The notes beneath the pieces are model-generated. The model had not been told where the DNA came from. It saw only the letters and a list, made by a program, of their open reading frames with translations, and did no database searches. Below are positions 17,092 through 25,093 of a stretch of DNA of 64,000 bases, piece after piece. Source of the stretch: Marinospirillum alkaliphilum DSM 21637 (GTDB lineage Bacteria; Pseudomonadota; Gammaproteobacteria; Pseudomonadales; Halomonadaceae); assembly GCF_900119735.1 (NCBI RefSeq), contig NZ_FPJW01000001.1, positions 124,001 through 188,000 on the forward strand. Reading direction: 5' to 3'. Within the stretch, counting starts at the first letter, position 1; every line of letters starts with the position of its first letter. Made by a program: the position numbers and the translations under genes.

Positions 17092-18456
17092 ATGACGCAA
17101 GACCAAAATCAGATTGCGCCTGCCCGCTCCCGCAGTGAGCAGGCCATCCGCATCATCATTCGTGAACACCAGGGGTTGTGGCGGATCATTGATCTGCTGG
17201 ACCAGTTGGAACAGGACATGAACATCAATGCCAGCCAACCGGATGAATTGTTGTTCAGTACCATTTTTGACTACATCGAACACTTCTCCAACCGAGTGCA
17301 CAGCCAGCCGACTGAAATTCGTCTTTATAAACTGTTGCGCGAAAAGGCACCGGAAACCGCGCCGCTGCTGGATAAACTGGAAAAGGGTTATGTGGTTGGT
17401 CACCAGAAGTTGCTGGAGCTGCGCCAACTGTTGCGTGAGTGCATGGTCAACTGGCCAAATGGCCGGGAAGCCTTTGGTCACGCCCTGAGCCGCTTCAGTG
17501 TGGCGCTGCGCAAACACATCAAAAAAGAAGAAGGGGTGGTGATTCCCCGTGCGCGTGAAGTGCTGGCACCGGAAGACTGGGACCAGATCATCAGTGCGCG
17601 GGATCAGCAGGATGATCCGCTGTTTGGTGACCGGGTGCGCGAAGAGTTCCGTGAGCTGCGTCACCGCATCATCAGCCTGACTCCGGAACGCCTGGGTGGT
17701 CTGGGACTGGCGCATACCGGTCGAGTCACGGCCCACCATCAAGGGCAGGAAATGCTCTCGATCAAGGGGCTGGTGACTTCTTATGGTCAGATCGAAGTGC
17801 TGCATGAGGTGGATATCAGCATCAAAACCGGTGAAATCGTTTCACTGGTGGGTGCCAACGGTGCCGGTAAATCCACCCTGCTGATGACCATCTCCGGTTT
17901 GCAGCCCACCGACAAGGGGCAGATGCTGTTTGAAGGTGAAGATCTGGCAAAAATTCCGGCAGACAAGCGGGTGGCCAGAGGCATTGTGCAGGTGCCGGAA
18001 GGTCGTCAGGTTTTCAAGGACCTGAGTGTGCATGACAACCTGCTGCTGGGTGCTTACACTCGTGGCAAGACGCCGGAAGTGATGGAGGATCTGGAAAAGA
18101 TTTACGGCAAGTTCCCGATCCTGCGTCAGAAACGCCATAACCTGGCGGGTGAGTTGTCCGGCGGTCAGCAGCAGATGCTGGCCATGGGACGGGCGCTGAT
18201 GGCCAGACCCCGTTTGTTGTTGCTGGATGAACCTAGTATGGGTCTGGCACCGCTGATCGTGGAAGAAATCTTCCAGACCATTCGTGAACTCAAGGACGAA
18301 GGCATCACGGTGTTTCTGGTGGAGCAGAATGCGTCTCAGGCGCTGGCACTGGCGGATCGTGGTTATGTGCTGGAAACCGGCGAAGTGGTGCTGTCGGGTA
18401 CCGGTAAAGAACTGCTCAGCAACGAGAAGGTGCGCGAAGCCTACCTGGGCATGTAA
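17092..18456 (+). CDS. Hemerythrin-like domain fused to LivF ABC ATPase
   Basis: A 454-residue fusion. Residues about 15-200 form a hemerythrin/HHE-type four-helix domain with candidate di-iron ligands H26 (IIREH), H64 and H70 (YIEHFSNRVH), E75, H104 (VVGHQKLLE), H142 (LRKH) and E146/E147. The tail (APEDWDQII...DPLFG...ELRHRIISLTPERLGGLG) also matches stand-alone bacterial hemerythrin-domain proteins. After a roughly 20-residue linker, residues 221-454 are a full LivF: Walker A GANGAGKS (254-261), LSGGQQQ (355-361), LLLLDEPSMGLAP (Walker B, D379/E380) and VFLVEQNAS. The ATG at 17092 has a GAGGAGG site. The frame is uninterrupted. An internal ATG at 17752 (residue 221), with AAGGG 6 bases upstream, could also give free LivF. 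Redox, O2 or NO gating of transport is a hypothesis. Confidence 0.92.
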   Translation: MTQDQNQIAPARSRSEQAIRIIIREHQGLWRIIDLLDQLEQDMNINASQPDELLFSTIFDYIEHFSNRVHSQPTEIRLYKLLREKAPETAPLLDKLEKGYVVGHQKLLELRQLLRECMVNWPNGREAFGHALSRFSVALRKHIKKEEGVVIPRAREVLAPEDWDQIISARDQQDDPLFGDRVREEFRELRHRIISLTPERLGGLGLAHTGRVTAHHQGQEMLSIKGLVTSYGQIEVLHEVDISIKTGEIVSLVGANGAGKSTLLMTISGLQPTDKGQMLFEGEDLAKIPADKRVARGIVQVPEGRQVFKDLSVHDNLLLGAYTRGKTPEVMEDLEKIYGKFPILRQKRHNLAGELSGGQQQMLAMGRALMARPRLLLLDEPSMGLAPLIVEEIFQTIRELKDEGITVFLVEQNASQALALADRGYVLETGEVVLSGTGKELLSNEKVREAYLGM

Positions 18457-18475
18457 ACCCTCTCAGGTTGTGAAA

Positions 18476-18507
18476 AGCACTGGCAGGTGACTGTCAGTGC
18501 TTTTTTT
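18476..18507 (+). terminator. Rho-independent terminator of the first liv operon
   Basis: An 11-bp stem (AGCACTGGCAG / CTGTCAGTGCT with one G-T pair), GTGA loop and a run of seven T begins 20 bp after the hemerythrin-livF stop. It ends the five-gene unit cleanly and separates it from the HD-GYP gene. Confidence 0.9.
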
Positions 18508-18689
18508 ATGGGCGCATAATTTTTCGTTAACCAGGGTTGAGCATTTATGGTTGGAAAGAGTCGATAAGGCCGGGCTTAAATGTATAGAATTGGTATGGCG
18601 CAAATTAGGAAAAGAGCAGAAACCTTCTGTTGACATCCTGTAACCTGTCGGCCTAAGTTCATATTAATAATGTGCATCTGAGAAGCATC

Positions 18690-19898
18690 ATGTCGTCAAA
18701 AGGTTTTGAGTTGCTGAAGATTTCTTCCGGCGAATTGCAGGCAGGGCAGCCTGCGCCTTGGGCTGTCTGCGATGCAAAAGGGCAGGAGCTGCTGAAAAAA
18801 GGTGCATTGGTTCCTTCCGAAGATTTTTTGCGGCTACTCGAACAGGTGGGCTACTTTGCCCGTGAAGTGGTTGCAGGGCCGGTTCGTCAACCGGTGACTT
18901 TTAAAGGCCGTGTTAACCCCTTTGCCGAGTTTGATGATCTGTGTCTGCAGCTGGAATCCCTGTTTGCAGACCTGGAAACACGCCGTCAGCTGTCACCAGG
19001 GAGTGTGAAGCGGCGCATTCAGGACATCATTGTTAACCTGCAGGGGTTGGTTCGTTATGATGCCGACGCGCTGATGGGCGCTGTGCACCTGTCGGATCGT
19101 TTTGAATACCATGTGCACCACCCGATGCAGATAGCGGTGCTGACAGAGCTGATCCTGGAGCGGTTGAAGGTGCCTCAGGATGTGCGTCTGAGTACCCTGT
19201 CAGCAGCCCTGACCTCCAATCTGGCCATGAACCCCTATCAAAAAGCACTCAACCAGCAAAAAGGTCCACTGAGTGACGCTCAACGCAAGATGATCAACAC
19301 CCACCCGCTGATGAGTGCAAATAAACTGCGTCAATCAGGTGTGGATGATGAACTGTGGATTGAACTGGTCGAGCAGCACCATGAAAAGGTGGATGGCACG
19401 GGTTATCCCAGAGGCTTAAGGGGGAATCAAATTCGCCACGAAGCCCTGGTCCTGGCACTGGCTGATGTATATTCAGCCATGGTGACCCCCCGCGTGTATC
19501 GTGGCCCGCTGAAACTTACCGAATCCTTAAAAGACCTTTTTATTCAGCGTGGCAGCAGTTTTGATGACAAACTCACACGCATCTTCATCAATGAGCTTGG
19601 GCTGTATCCGCCGGGTATTTATGTTCGTCTGAACAATGGTGAGCTGGCTGTGGTGGTGGGGCGCTCCAGTGATTTTAAAGCGCCTTTTGTAGCCAGTATC
19701 AAAAAACCGGATGGCAACATGCATCCGTCTCCCCGCCGCCGTAACTCCGGTGAAGAAGAGTTTGGCATTCGCCACGTGTGTGATCCTACCGACCGGGTCA
19801 GAGTTGACCCTTCCCAGCTGTGGGGCTTTGATGCCCTGAGGGTCAACATCAAGGTTGACCTGAGCAACGTGGACCCATTCATTCGCGGGTTGCGTTGA
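18690..19898 (+). CDS. Degenerate HD-GYP domain protein
   Basis: Soluble protein of 402 residues. The N-terminal part (1-125) resembles the DUF3391-like region found before HD-GYP domains. The domain keeps YHVHHPMQ (140-147), NTHPLMS (203-209) and the hallmark HHEKVDGTGYPRGL (230-243), but the catalytic HD pair expected near 176-180 (usually LLHDIGK) is replaced by LTSNLAM. The usual DVYDA becomes DVYSA (259-263). It is therefore unlikely to hydrolyse c-di-GMP by the standard metal site and may act as a binder or scaffold. A TTGACA at 18630 with a weak -10 at 18653 may drive it. The flanking terminators and genes suggest a single-gene unit. Start set at 18690, not the GTG at 18672. Confidence 0.85.
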   Translation: MSSKGFELLKISSGELQAGQPAPWAVCDAKGQELLKKGALVPSEDFLRLLEQVGYFAREVVAGPVRQPVTFKGRVNPFAEFDDLCLQLESLFADLETRRQLSPGSVKRRIQDIIVNLQGLVRYDADALMGAVHLSDRFEYHVHHPMQIAVLTELILERLKVPQDVRLSTLSAALTSNLAMNPYQKALNQQKGPLSDAQRKMINTHPLMSANKLRQSGVDDELWIELVEQHHEKVDGTGYPRGLRGNQIRHEALVLALADVYSAMVTPRVYRGPLKLTESLKDLFIQRGSSFDDKLTRIFINELGLYPPGIYVRLNNGELAVVVGRSSDFKAPFVASIKKPDGNMHPSPRRRNSGEEEFGIRHVCDPTDRVRVDPSQLWGFDALRVNIKVDLSNVDPFIRGLR

Positions 19899-20025
19899 AC
19901 CTCGGCGTTAGATAAAAAATCTTATCTCGCACTTGCGCTATATGTTTTTGGTATAGCTGTTAGTTCCCCTGTGCCGTGTCTTCACCTGAAAAACTCAGCA
20001 AGAATGCAAACACTTGCTTCATGGC

Positions 20026-20052
20026 AGGTGCACCTCCGAAAGGAAATTCCTT
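20026..20052. repeat. Two adjacent short palindromes upstream of the porin gene
   Basis: AGGTGCACCT (20026-20035, perfect 10-bp palindrome) is followed 4 bp later by AAGGAAATTCCTT (20040-20052, 6-bp arms around one base). They lie 35-60 bp upstream of the porin ATG, within its likely leader or promoter. They could be operator sites or a translational control hairpin; nothing distinguishes these here. Confidence 0.4.
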
Positions 20053-20086
20053 GCTGTAACACTTATAAAAACAAAACAGGTGAATT

Positions 20087-21157
20087 ATGAAATCAAAAAG
20101 CTTATCAAAAGCTCCATTATTTAATATCGGCAAACTGGCCGCACTGGCTGTTACGCCTCTGGCGGCTGCCATGTTTGCTGCTTCTGCCCATGCCGTGACC
20201 TTCCAGGCCAATGACAACACCACGGTTGGCATCGGCGGCATTATCTTTGCGCAGGCGGTATGGGCCAATCCGGACAATGATGCAGATCGCGGCAATGCCG
20301 ATGCGGATACTTCCTTTGGCATCAATCAGGCAACAACGCGTCTGAATTTTGATATTCGTACCCGTACGGAATACGGCGAAGTACGTGTTTTGCTGGAGGA
20401 TGAGGTGTCAGGGGCAACTCCGGGTCGACGTCATCGTGCCCTGTTCTGGGGTGATTATGTGGCAGGTTGGACCTGGTCAAACTTTGCCGATTTCACCGGT
20501 GGCGGTGAAGTTCTGGCGCCCGTGCCTCTGGCTGCGGGTTCTTCCTGGGCAAGTCGTAACTTCATCTTTGGCCGCAACTTTAACCTCGGTGATGCCGGCT
20601 CCTTTGCCGTGTCACTTGAGGATCGCCAGTTGCAGGGTGACAACGGTACTGCTGTGCCTGACCTGACCGCCAACTATCGTGCAACTTTCAATGGCATCGG
20701 GCTGCATGTCGGTGCCCAGATGTACCAGTTGGACAAATTTGATGGTTCCGGCGATTCCGAAGCCAAGACCCGCTTTATTGTGGGTGTTCGCGCGCCGGTA
20801 ACGGATGATCTGACATTGCGTGCATCCTTCATCACGGATGAAGACAACTATGACGGTGTGGCTGTTTCAGCGCAGTACAAGCTGACTGATCGTCTGCGCA
20901 CCAACCTGGTGGTTGAGCAGATCATGCACAGTGATGATGCCATGGGAACCCGCGGCGCTGGCAGTACCGTTGTACGTCGCCCAGCCGATCGTCCGAAAGG
21001 ACTTTCCGGCCCGCGCCATGAAGATCACCAGAAAGTTTTCGTGAATGCGATTTACCGGACTCAGTTGGGTGTGGAGCTGGGTGGTGAAGTCGAAATCTAC
21101 AATGATGACGACTACACCGATACCCTGCTGACTTTCCAGGCCAGGTACGGCTTCTAA
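20087..21157 (+). CDS. Outer-membrane porin (DcaP-like)
   Basis: Secreted protein of 356 residues with a long signal peptide ending ASAHA (cleavage about residue 36). The mature part alternates polar and aromatic/aliphatic residues in short strands (for example FNFDIRTRTEYGEVRVLLEDEV, LHVGAQMYQL, AVSAQYKLTDRLRTNLVVEQI) and ends ARYGF, a C-terminal phenylalanine used by the Bam machinery. The overall pattern (ATTRLNFDIRT near the start) resembles DcaP-type trimeric porins, which admit dicarboxylates and aromatic acids. It lies between two LIV-type importers and likely supplies them across the outer membrane. Family assignment is by look, substrate is inferred. Confidence 0.72.
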   Translation: MKSKSLSKAPLFNIGKLAALAVTPLAAAMFAASAHAVTFQANDNTTVGIGGIIFAQAVWANPDNDADRGNADADTSFGINQATTRLNFDIRTRTEYGEVRVLLEDEVSGATPGRRHRALFWGDYVAGWTWSNFADFTGGGEVLAPVPLAAGSSWASRNFIFGRNFNLGDAGSFAVSLEDRQLQGDNGTAVPDLTANYRATFNGIGLHVGAQMYQLDKFDGSGDSEAKTRFIVGVRAPVTDDLTLRASFITDEDNYDGVAVSAQYKLTDRLRTNLVVEQIMHSDDAMGTRGAGSTVVRRPADRPKGLSGPRHEDHQKVFVNAIYRTQLGVELGGEVEIYNDDDYTDTLLTFQARYGF

Positions 21158-21202
21158 GCGGTCTGTCAGCGATTGATGTACCTCAAGCAGTTATGTGGCG
21201 TT

Positions 21203-21229
21203 GCCCGTCTGATTCAGACGGGCTTTTTT
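21203..21229 (+). terminator. Rho-independent terminator of the porin gene
   Basis: GCCCGTCTG and CAGACGGGC form a perfect 9-bp stem around a short loop (ATT), followed by a T-run, 45 bp after the porin stop codon. Confidence 0.92.
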
Positions 21230-21247
21230 AGCCTGAAAATATAACCA

Positions 21248-21263
21248 TTTGATATGTATCAAA
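21248..21263. promoter_or_regulatory. Palindromic operator candidate upstream of the second liv operon
   Basis: TTTGATATGTATCAAA is a perfect inverted repeat of 7-bp arms around TG, 34 bp before the ATG of the second binding-protein gene. Its outer half-sites (TTTGAT/ATCAAA) match those of the repeat in front of the first liv operon, though there the spacer is 3 bp longer. Confidence 0.5.
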
Positions 21264-21297
21264 AAAGCAAGCCACAACAACAATAAGGAGGCGTTCC

Positions 21298-22509
21298 ATG
21301 AAACGCTGGCTGATGATCAAGAAGCTGCTGCCGCTGGCACTGGCAGGCAGTATGACCTTCCTTTCTGCAGCTCAGGCAGCAGAACCCATCCTGATCGGGG
21401 CTGCTGCATCCAAAACCGGACCCATGGCCGGTGGCGCGGCAGTGACCTACTGGCCCAATGTCAAACTCTGGGAGCATGAGGTCAATGCCCGTGGCGGTCT
21501 GCAGATGGCCGATGGCAGCAAACGTCCGATTCGCATCATTGAATACGATGACCGCACGGATCCGGCGGAAACCATTCGTGCCGTGCAGCGTCTGGCCACC
21601 AATGACCGGGCCGATTTCATTCTGGCACCTTACAGCACCGGGCTGGCACTGGCTGCGGCACCCATTTTTGACCGTTACGGTTACCCGATGGTGAATGTCA
21701 GTACCATCACGGACCAGACCGATACCCTGTCAGCCCGTTATGAGCGGATATTCTTCACCCTGGGCAAAACTTCGGTGCTGGCTGCCGGTGTGGTGGATGC
21801 ACTGGTCCAGTTGCGGGAAGCCGGTGAGATCGGCAACCGGGTGGCGCTGGTCAATGTTGCCGATGCCTTTGGCATCGAGTTGGCACAGGCTGCTCGTCCG
21901 GCACTGCAGGAAAAGGGGTTTGAAATAGTGTTCAACCGTTCTTACCCGCTGGGTACCCAGGATCTGACGCCGGTGATGCGCGGTGCAGCGGCTGCCCGCC
22001 CGGATGCCTTTGTGGCCTTTTCCTATCCGCCGGATACCTTTGCACTGACGGAACTGGCACAGGTCGAGAACCTTGACGTCAAGGTTTTTTACACCGCAGT
22101 GGGCACTCCCTTTCCGTCCTACAAGGGGCGTTTTGGTGATGCCATCAATGGTGTGATGGGTGTGGGTGGTGTCAATGCTGACTCTGATGCTTTTCAAGCC
22201 TATCAAAAGCGGCATCAGGAAGTAACGGGGCAAGCTCCAGACTTCTGGGCCAGTGCCGTGCAGTATGCCAGCTTCCAGGTGCTGGAGCAGGCCATTGAAG
22301 GGGTGGGTGGCGTTGATCGTGCTGCGGTGACTGACTACATCAAGAACAACACCTTTCAGACGGTGATGGGTGAGTGGCGTTTCGAGAACCAGCAGATCCG
22401 CAGTTACTGGACCGTGGGTCAGTGGCAGGACGGTGAGTTCAAGGGAATTGCTTCGGAAGGCAATCTGCCCGGTGCCGTGGCTCCAACTATCAAGAACGGC
22501 TGGAAATGA
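21298..22509 (+). CDS. LIV-type ABC transporter substrate-binding protein (second system)
   Basis: Periplasmic binding protein of 403 residues. Signal peptide MKRWLMIKKLLPLALAGSMTFLSAAQA, mature AEPILIGAAASKTGPMAGGAAVTYWPNVKLWEHEVNARGG. The lobes are those of LivK-like amide/aromatic binding proteins (ADFILAPYSTGLALAAAPIFDRYGYPMVNVST). AAGGAGG lies 7 bases before the ATG. It is clearly distinct from the binding protein of the first system, so the two importers should have different ligands. It heads the second five-gene liv unit. Confidence 0.9.
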   Translation: MKRWLMIKKLLPLALAGSMTFLSAAQAAEPILIGAAASKTGPMAGGAAVTYWPNVKLWEHEVNARGGLQMADGSKRPIRIIEYDDRTDPAETIRAVQRLATNDRADFILAPYSTGLALAAAPIFDRYGYPMVNVSTITDQTDTLSARYERIFFTLGKTSVLAAGVVDALVQLREAGEIGNRVALVNVADAFGIELAQAARPALQEKGFEIVFNRSYPLGTQDLTPVMRGAAAARPDAFVAFSYPPDTFALTELAQVENLDVKVFYTAVGTPFPSYKGRFGDAINGVMGVGGVNADSDAFQAYQKRHQEVTGQAPDFWASAVQYASFQVLEQAIEGVGGVDRAAVTDYIKNNTFQTVMGEWRFENQQIRSYWTVGQWQDGEFKGIASEGNLPGAVAPTIKNGWK

Positions 22510-22515
22510 TCAAGA

Positions 22516-22540
22516 CGGTGCATCCATTCAGGGTGCACCG
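22516..22540 (+). other. Stem-loop between binding-protein and permease genes (second liv)
   Basis: CGGTGCA (22516-22522) pairs perfectly with TGCACCG (22534-22540) in the 49-bp spacer after the second binding-protein gene. No T-run follows. It mirrors the stem-loop at the same place in the first liv operon. Confidence 0.5.
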
Positions 22541-22558
22541 CCAACTGAGTGAAAAATT

Positions 22559-23425
22559 ATGGTGATTCTGCTGACCGGATTGTTTCTGGGGGGGATTTAC
22601 GCCCTGATTGCAATGGGACTGTCACTCCAGTATGGCGTGGCGCGCATCATGAATCTGGCCAGTGGTGAAATGCTGGTGGCCGGTGCCTTTGCCGGTTTCT
22701 GGGTGTATACGGCGTTCAGTGTCAGTCCTTATGTGGCGTTGTTTTTTGTGGTTCCTCTGGCATTTGCCTTTAACTGGCTGATTTACAACTGGTTGTTGTT
22801 GCCGCTGGTGCGCCGTGCAAAAAATCGTGGCCAGTTGGAAGTGGACAGCATTCTGGCCACCTTCGGCATGAGTTTTGTGCTGGTTGGAGTGATGCTGATG
22901 GCTTTTGGTGGCAGCTACTTCAGTTACTCCTGGCTGGCACGGCCGATTGAGTTGCTGGGCAGCAATTACAGCCAGAACCGGGTGCTGGCTTTTGCGGTGG
23001 CTGCGGTGATCTGTGGTGGTCTGTACCTGTTGATCAATCGCACCCGACTGGGATTGTCCATACGTGCGGTGGCGGTTGACCCCAGGGCAGCCGGACTGGT
23101 GGCCATTGATGTGAAAAAAGTGGCCGCCCTGACCTTTGCGCTGGGCGGTGCCGTGGCTGCAGCTGGTGGCACCCTGCTGAGCACCTTCCTGACCTTTGAT
23201 GCTTCCATTGGTGTGGTGTTCACCATCAAGGCACTGGTGATTGTGATCATGGGGGGGGTTGGTGATATCCGCGGTGCCATTGTTGCAGCGCTTGCGCTGG
23301 GGCTGGCTGAAACCCTGGTGGCCACCCTGCTGGATCCGGGGCTGACACTGGCCGCCGCATACCTTCTGTTCATTCTGATTCTGTTGTTTCGCCCCCAGGG
23401 GTTGTTCGGGAGGAGTGCATTATGA
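22559..23425 (+). CDS. livH: LIV-type ABC transporter permease LivH (second system)
   Basis: Inner-membrane permease of 288 residues. N-terminal GLFLGGIYALIAMGLSLQYGVARIMNLASGEMLVAGA is the LivH pattern; the coupling segment is SIRAVAVDPRAAGLVAIDVKKVAALTFALGGAVAAAGG. It ends FRPQGLFGRSAL and overlaps livM by 4 bp (ATGA). It forms the membrane channel with the next gene. Confidence 0.92.
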   Translation: MVILLTGLFLGGIYALIAMGLSLQYGVARIMNLASGEMLVAGAFAGFWVYTAFSVSPYVALFFVVPLAFAFNWLIYNWLLLPLVRRAKNRGQLEVDSILATFGMSFVLVGVMLMAFGGSYFSYSWLARPIELLGSNYSQNRVLAFAVAAVICGGLYLLINRTRLGLSIRAVAVDPRAAGLVAIDVKKVAALTFALGGAVAAAGGTLLSTFLTFDASIGVVFTIKALVIVIMGGVGDIRGAIVAALALGLAETLVATLLDPGLTLAAAYLLFILILLFRPQGLFGRSAL

Positions 23426-24357
23426 AACAGCAGGAACTGATTCGCCTGGTACTGGTGGCGCTGGTGTTTGGTCTGCTGGCGCTGTTGCCATTGATACCCG
23501 CCAATGATCGCCTGATGGCACTGGCAGTGCCGATTGCCATGTATGCCGTGCTGGCTACATCCTGGTCACTGTTTTCCGGGCCGACTCACTACATCTCGCT
23601 GGCCACTGCAGCTTTTTATGGTGTCGGCGCCTATACCCTGGCCAATGGCCTGGAAGTGTTTTCCTATCCGCTGTTGCTGCTGATGGCGGCACTGCTGGGC
23701 GGAGGTCTGGCAGCACTGGTGGGCATGACCACACTGCGCCTGTCCGGGGTATATTTTGTGATCTTCACTCTGGGACTGGCTGAGCTGATTCGTCAGTTGG
23801 TGACCTGGTATCAGAACAACTTCACCGGCAGTCGGGGCAGTTATGTGTTCACCGATATCACCGAAGCACAGATTTACTGGCAACTGCTCGGGCTGCTGGC
23901 ACTGGTGTTTCTGCTGGGCTGGCTGATCAACCGTTCACGTCTGGGTTTTGCCATCCGCATCATTGGCAATGATGAGCTGGTGGCCCGGCACAGCGGCATC
24001 AACACTGCCCGAACCAAAGTACTGCTGTTCATCTTGTCCGGCGCCTTTGCAGCCGTGGTGGGCGCAGTGATGGCACCACGTTTTGTTTATGTGGAGCCGT
24101 CCATGGCTTTTTCACCTCAGTTATCCTTCATGGTAGTGGTGATGGCCTTGCTGGGTGGGGTGCATCGCCTGTGGGGGCCGCTGCTGGGCGTGGTGCCTTT
24201 TGCCATTGTCTGGGAATTGATTGCGGCAAACTTTCCGGGGCAGACCGTGTTGTTCATGGGGCTGGCTTTCCTGGTGGTGGTTTATTTCATCCCGCAGGGT
24301 GTGGCCGGTGTGCTGGAGCAGCAACTGCATAAAATCAGGCAGCGCCGGGGAGGATGA
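23422..24357 (+). CDS. livM: LIV-type ABC transporter permease LivM (second system)
   Basis: Inner-membrane permease of 311 residues. The segment AVLATSWSLFSGPTHYISLATAAFYGVGAYTLA replaces the usual GYAGQ-SLGHA motif in a relaxed form, as in transporters for urea or aromatic acids rather than classical leucine systems. The coupling region is GFAIRIIGNDELVARHSGINTARTKVLLFILSGAFAAVVGA. It overlaps livH by 4 bp and stops 1 bp before livG. Confidence 0.9.
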   Translation: MKQQELIRLVLVALVFGLLALLPLIPANDRLMALAVPIAMYAVLATSWSLFSGPTHYISLATAAFYGVGAYTLANGLEVFSYPLLLLMAALLGGGLAALVGMTTLRLSGVYFVIFTLGLAELIRQLVTWYQNNFTGSRGSYVFTDITEAQIYWQLLGLLALVFLLGWLINRSRLGFAIRIIGNDELVARHSGINTARTKVLLFILSGAFAAVVGAVMAPRFVYVEPSMAFSPQLSFMVVVMALLGGVHRLWGPLLGVVPFAIVWELIAANFPGQTVLFMGLAFLVVVYFIPQGVAGVLEQQLHKIRQRRGG

Positions 24358-24358
24358 G

Positions 24359-25093
24359 ATGAATAAACCGACGGTACTTGAAGTACGCAACCTGACGCGC
24401 CGCTTTGGTGGCCTGGTGGCGGTCAACAACATCAGTTTTGATGTGCACGAACATGAGGTGGTGGGTTTGATCGGTCCGAATGGCTCCGGCAAGACCACTA
24501 CCATGAACCTGATCTCCGGTGCCCTGCCGCCAAGCTCCGGTGAAATCTGGCTGGGGGACACCTGCATCTCGCGACTGCCGGCACGCCGGATTGCCCGCAG
24601 TGGTGTGGCACGAACCTTTCAGTTGGTGCGCATGCTGCCCTCCCTGTCGATTCTTGAAAATGTGAAAGCCGGTGCGGTGTTTGGTCACCAGCAGCTGTGG
24701 GGTTCCGAGCTGGATCACCATGCCCGGCGGTTACTGGAGCGGGTGGGGGTGATGCATGACCCTGATGCACCCACCTCCAGCCTGACCTACATCGATCAGA
24801 AACGGGTGGAGCTTGCGCGTGCCCTGGCATCCAATCCACGGGTTCTGCTGCTGGATGAATGGCTGGCCGGACTGAATCCCACGGAGCTGCAGCAGGGCAT
24901 CGAGCTGATTGCAGATCTGCGTGATGAAGGGCGCACCATCCTGCTGGTGGAACATGTGATGGATGCCATTCGCAGCCTCTGTGACCGATGTGTAGTGATG
25001 AGCAGTGGCAGCAAGATCAGTGAAGGCGGCACGGAAGACGTGCTGTCTGATGCAGCAGTGATTGAGGCCTATCTGGGGAAAGACGATGAGTGA
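24359..25093 (+). CDS. livG: LIV-type ABC transporter ATPase LivG (second system)
   Basis: ABC ATPase of 244 residues. Walker A GPNGSGKTT near residue 40, Q-loop ARTFQLVRMLPSLSILENV, signature region TSSLTYIDQKRVELARALA (a divergent SY.DQKR version), Walker B VLLLDEWLAGLNPTEL with W in place of the usual P, and H-loop LLVEHVMDA. The ATG at 24359 has GGGGAGGA upstream. It overlaps the next ATPase gene by 8 bp. The DEW variant is unusual but keeps the catalytic glutamate. Confidence 0.91.
   Translation: MNKPTVLEVRNLTRRFGGLVAVNNISFDVHEHEVVGLIGPNGSGKTTTMNLISGALPPSSGEIWLGDTCISRLPARRIARSGVARTFQLVRMLPSLSILENVKAGAVFGHQQLWGSELDHHARRLLERVGVMHDPDAPTSSLTYIDQKRVELARALASNPRVLLLDEWLAGLNPTELQQGIELIADLRDEGRTILLVEHVMDAIRSLCDRCVVMSSGSKISEGGTEDVLSDAAVIEAYLGKDDE

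Noticed and set aside
16924-17805. Open frame of 293 codons on the minus strand across livG and the hemerythrin fusion
   Set aside because: Both sense genes are clearly real; the antisense product is His/Gln-rich, typical of shadow frames in this composition.
24359-25093. Broken LivG because Walker B reads DEW rather than DEP
   Set aside because: The aspartate and catalytic glutamate are intact and all other ABC motifs are present, so it is a variant, not a pseudogene.
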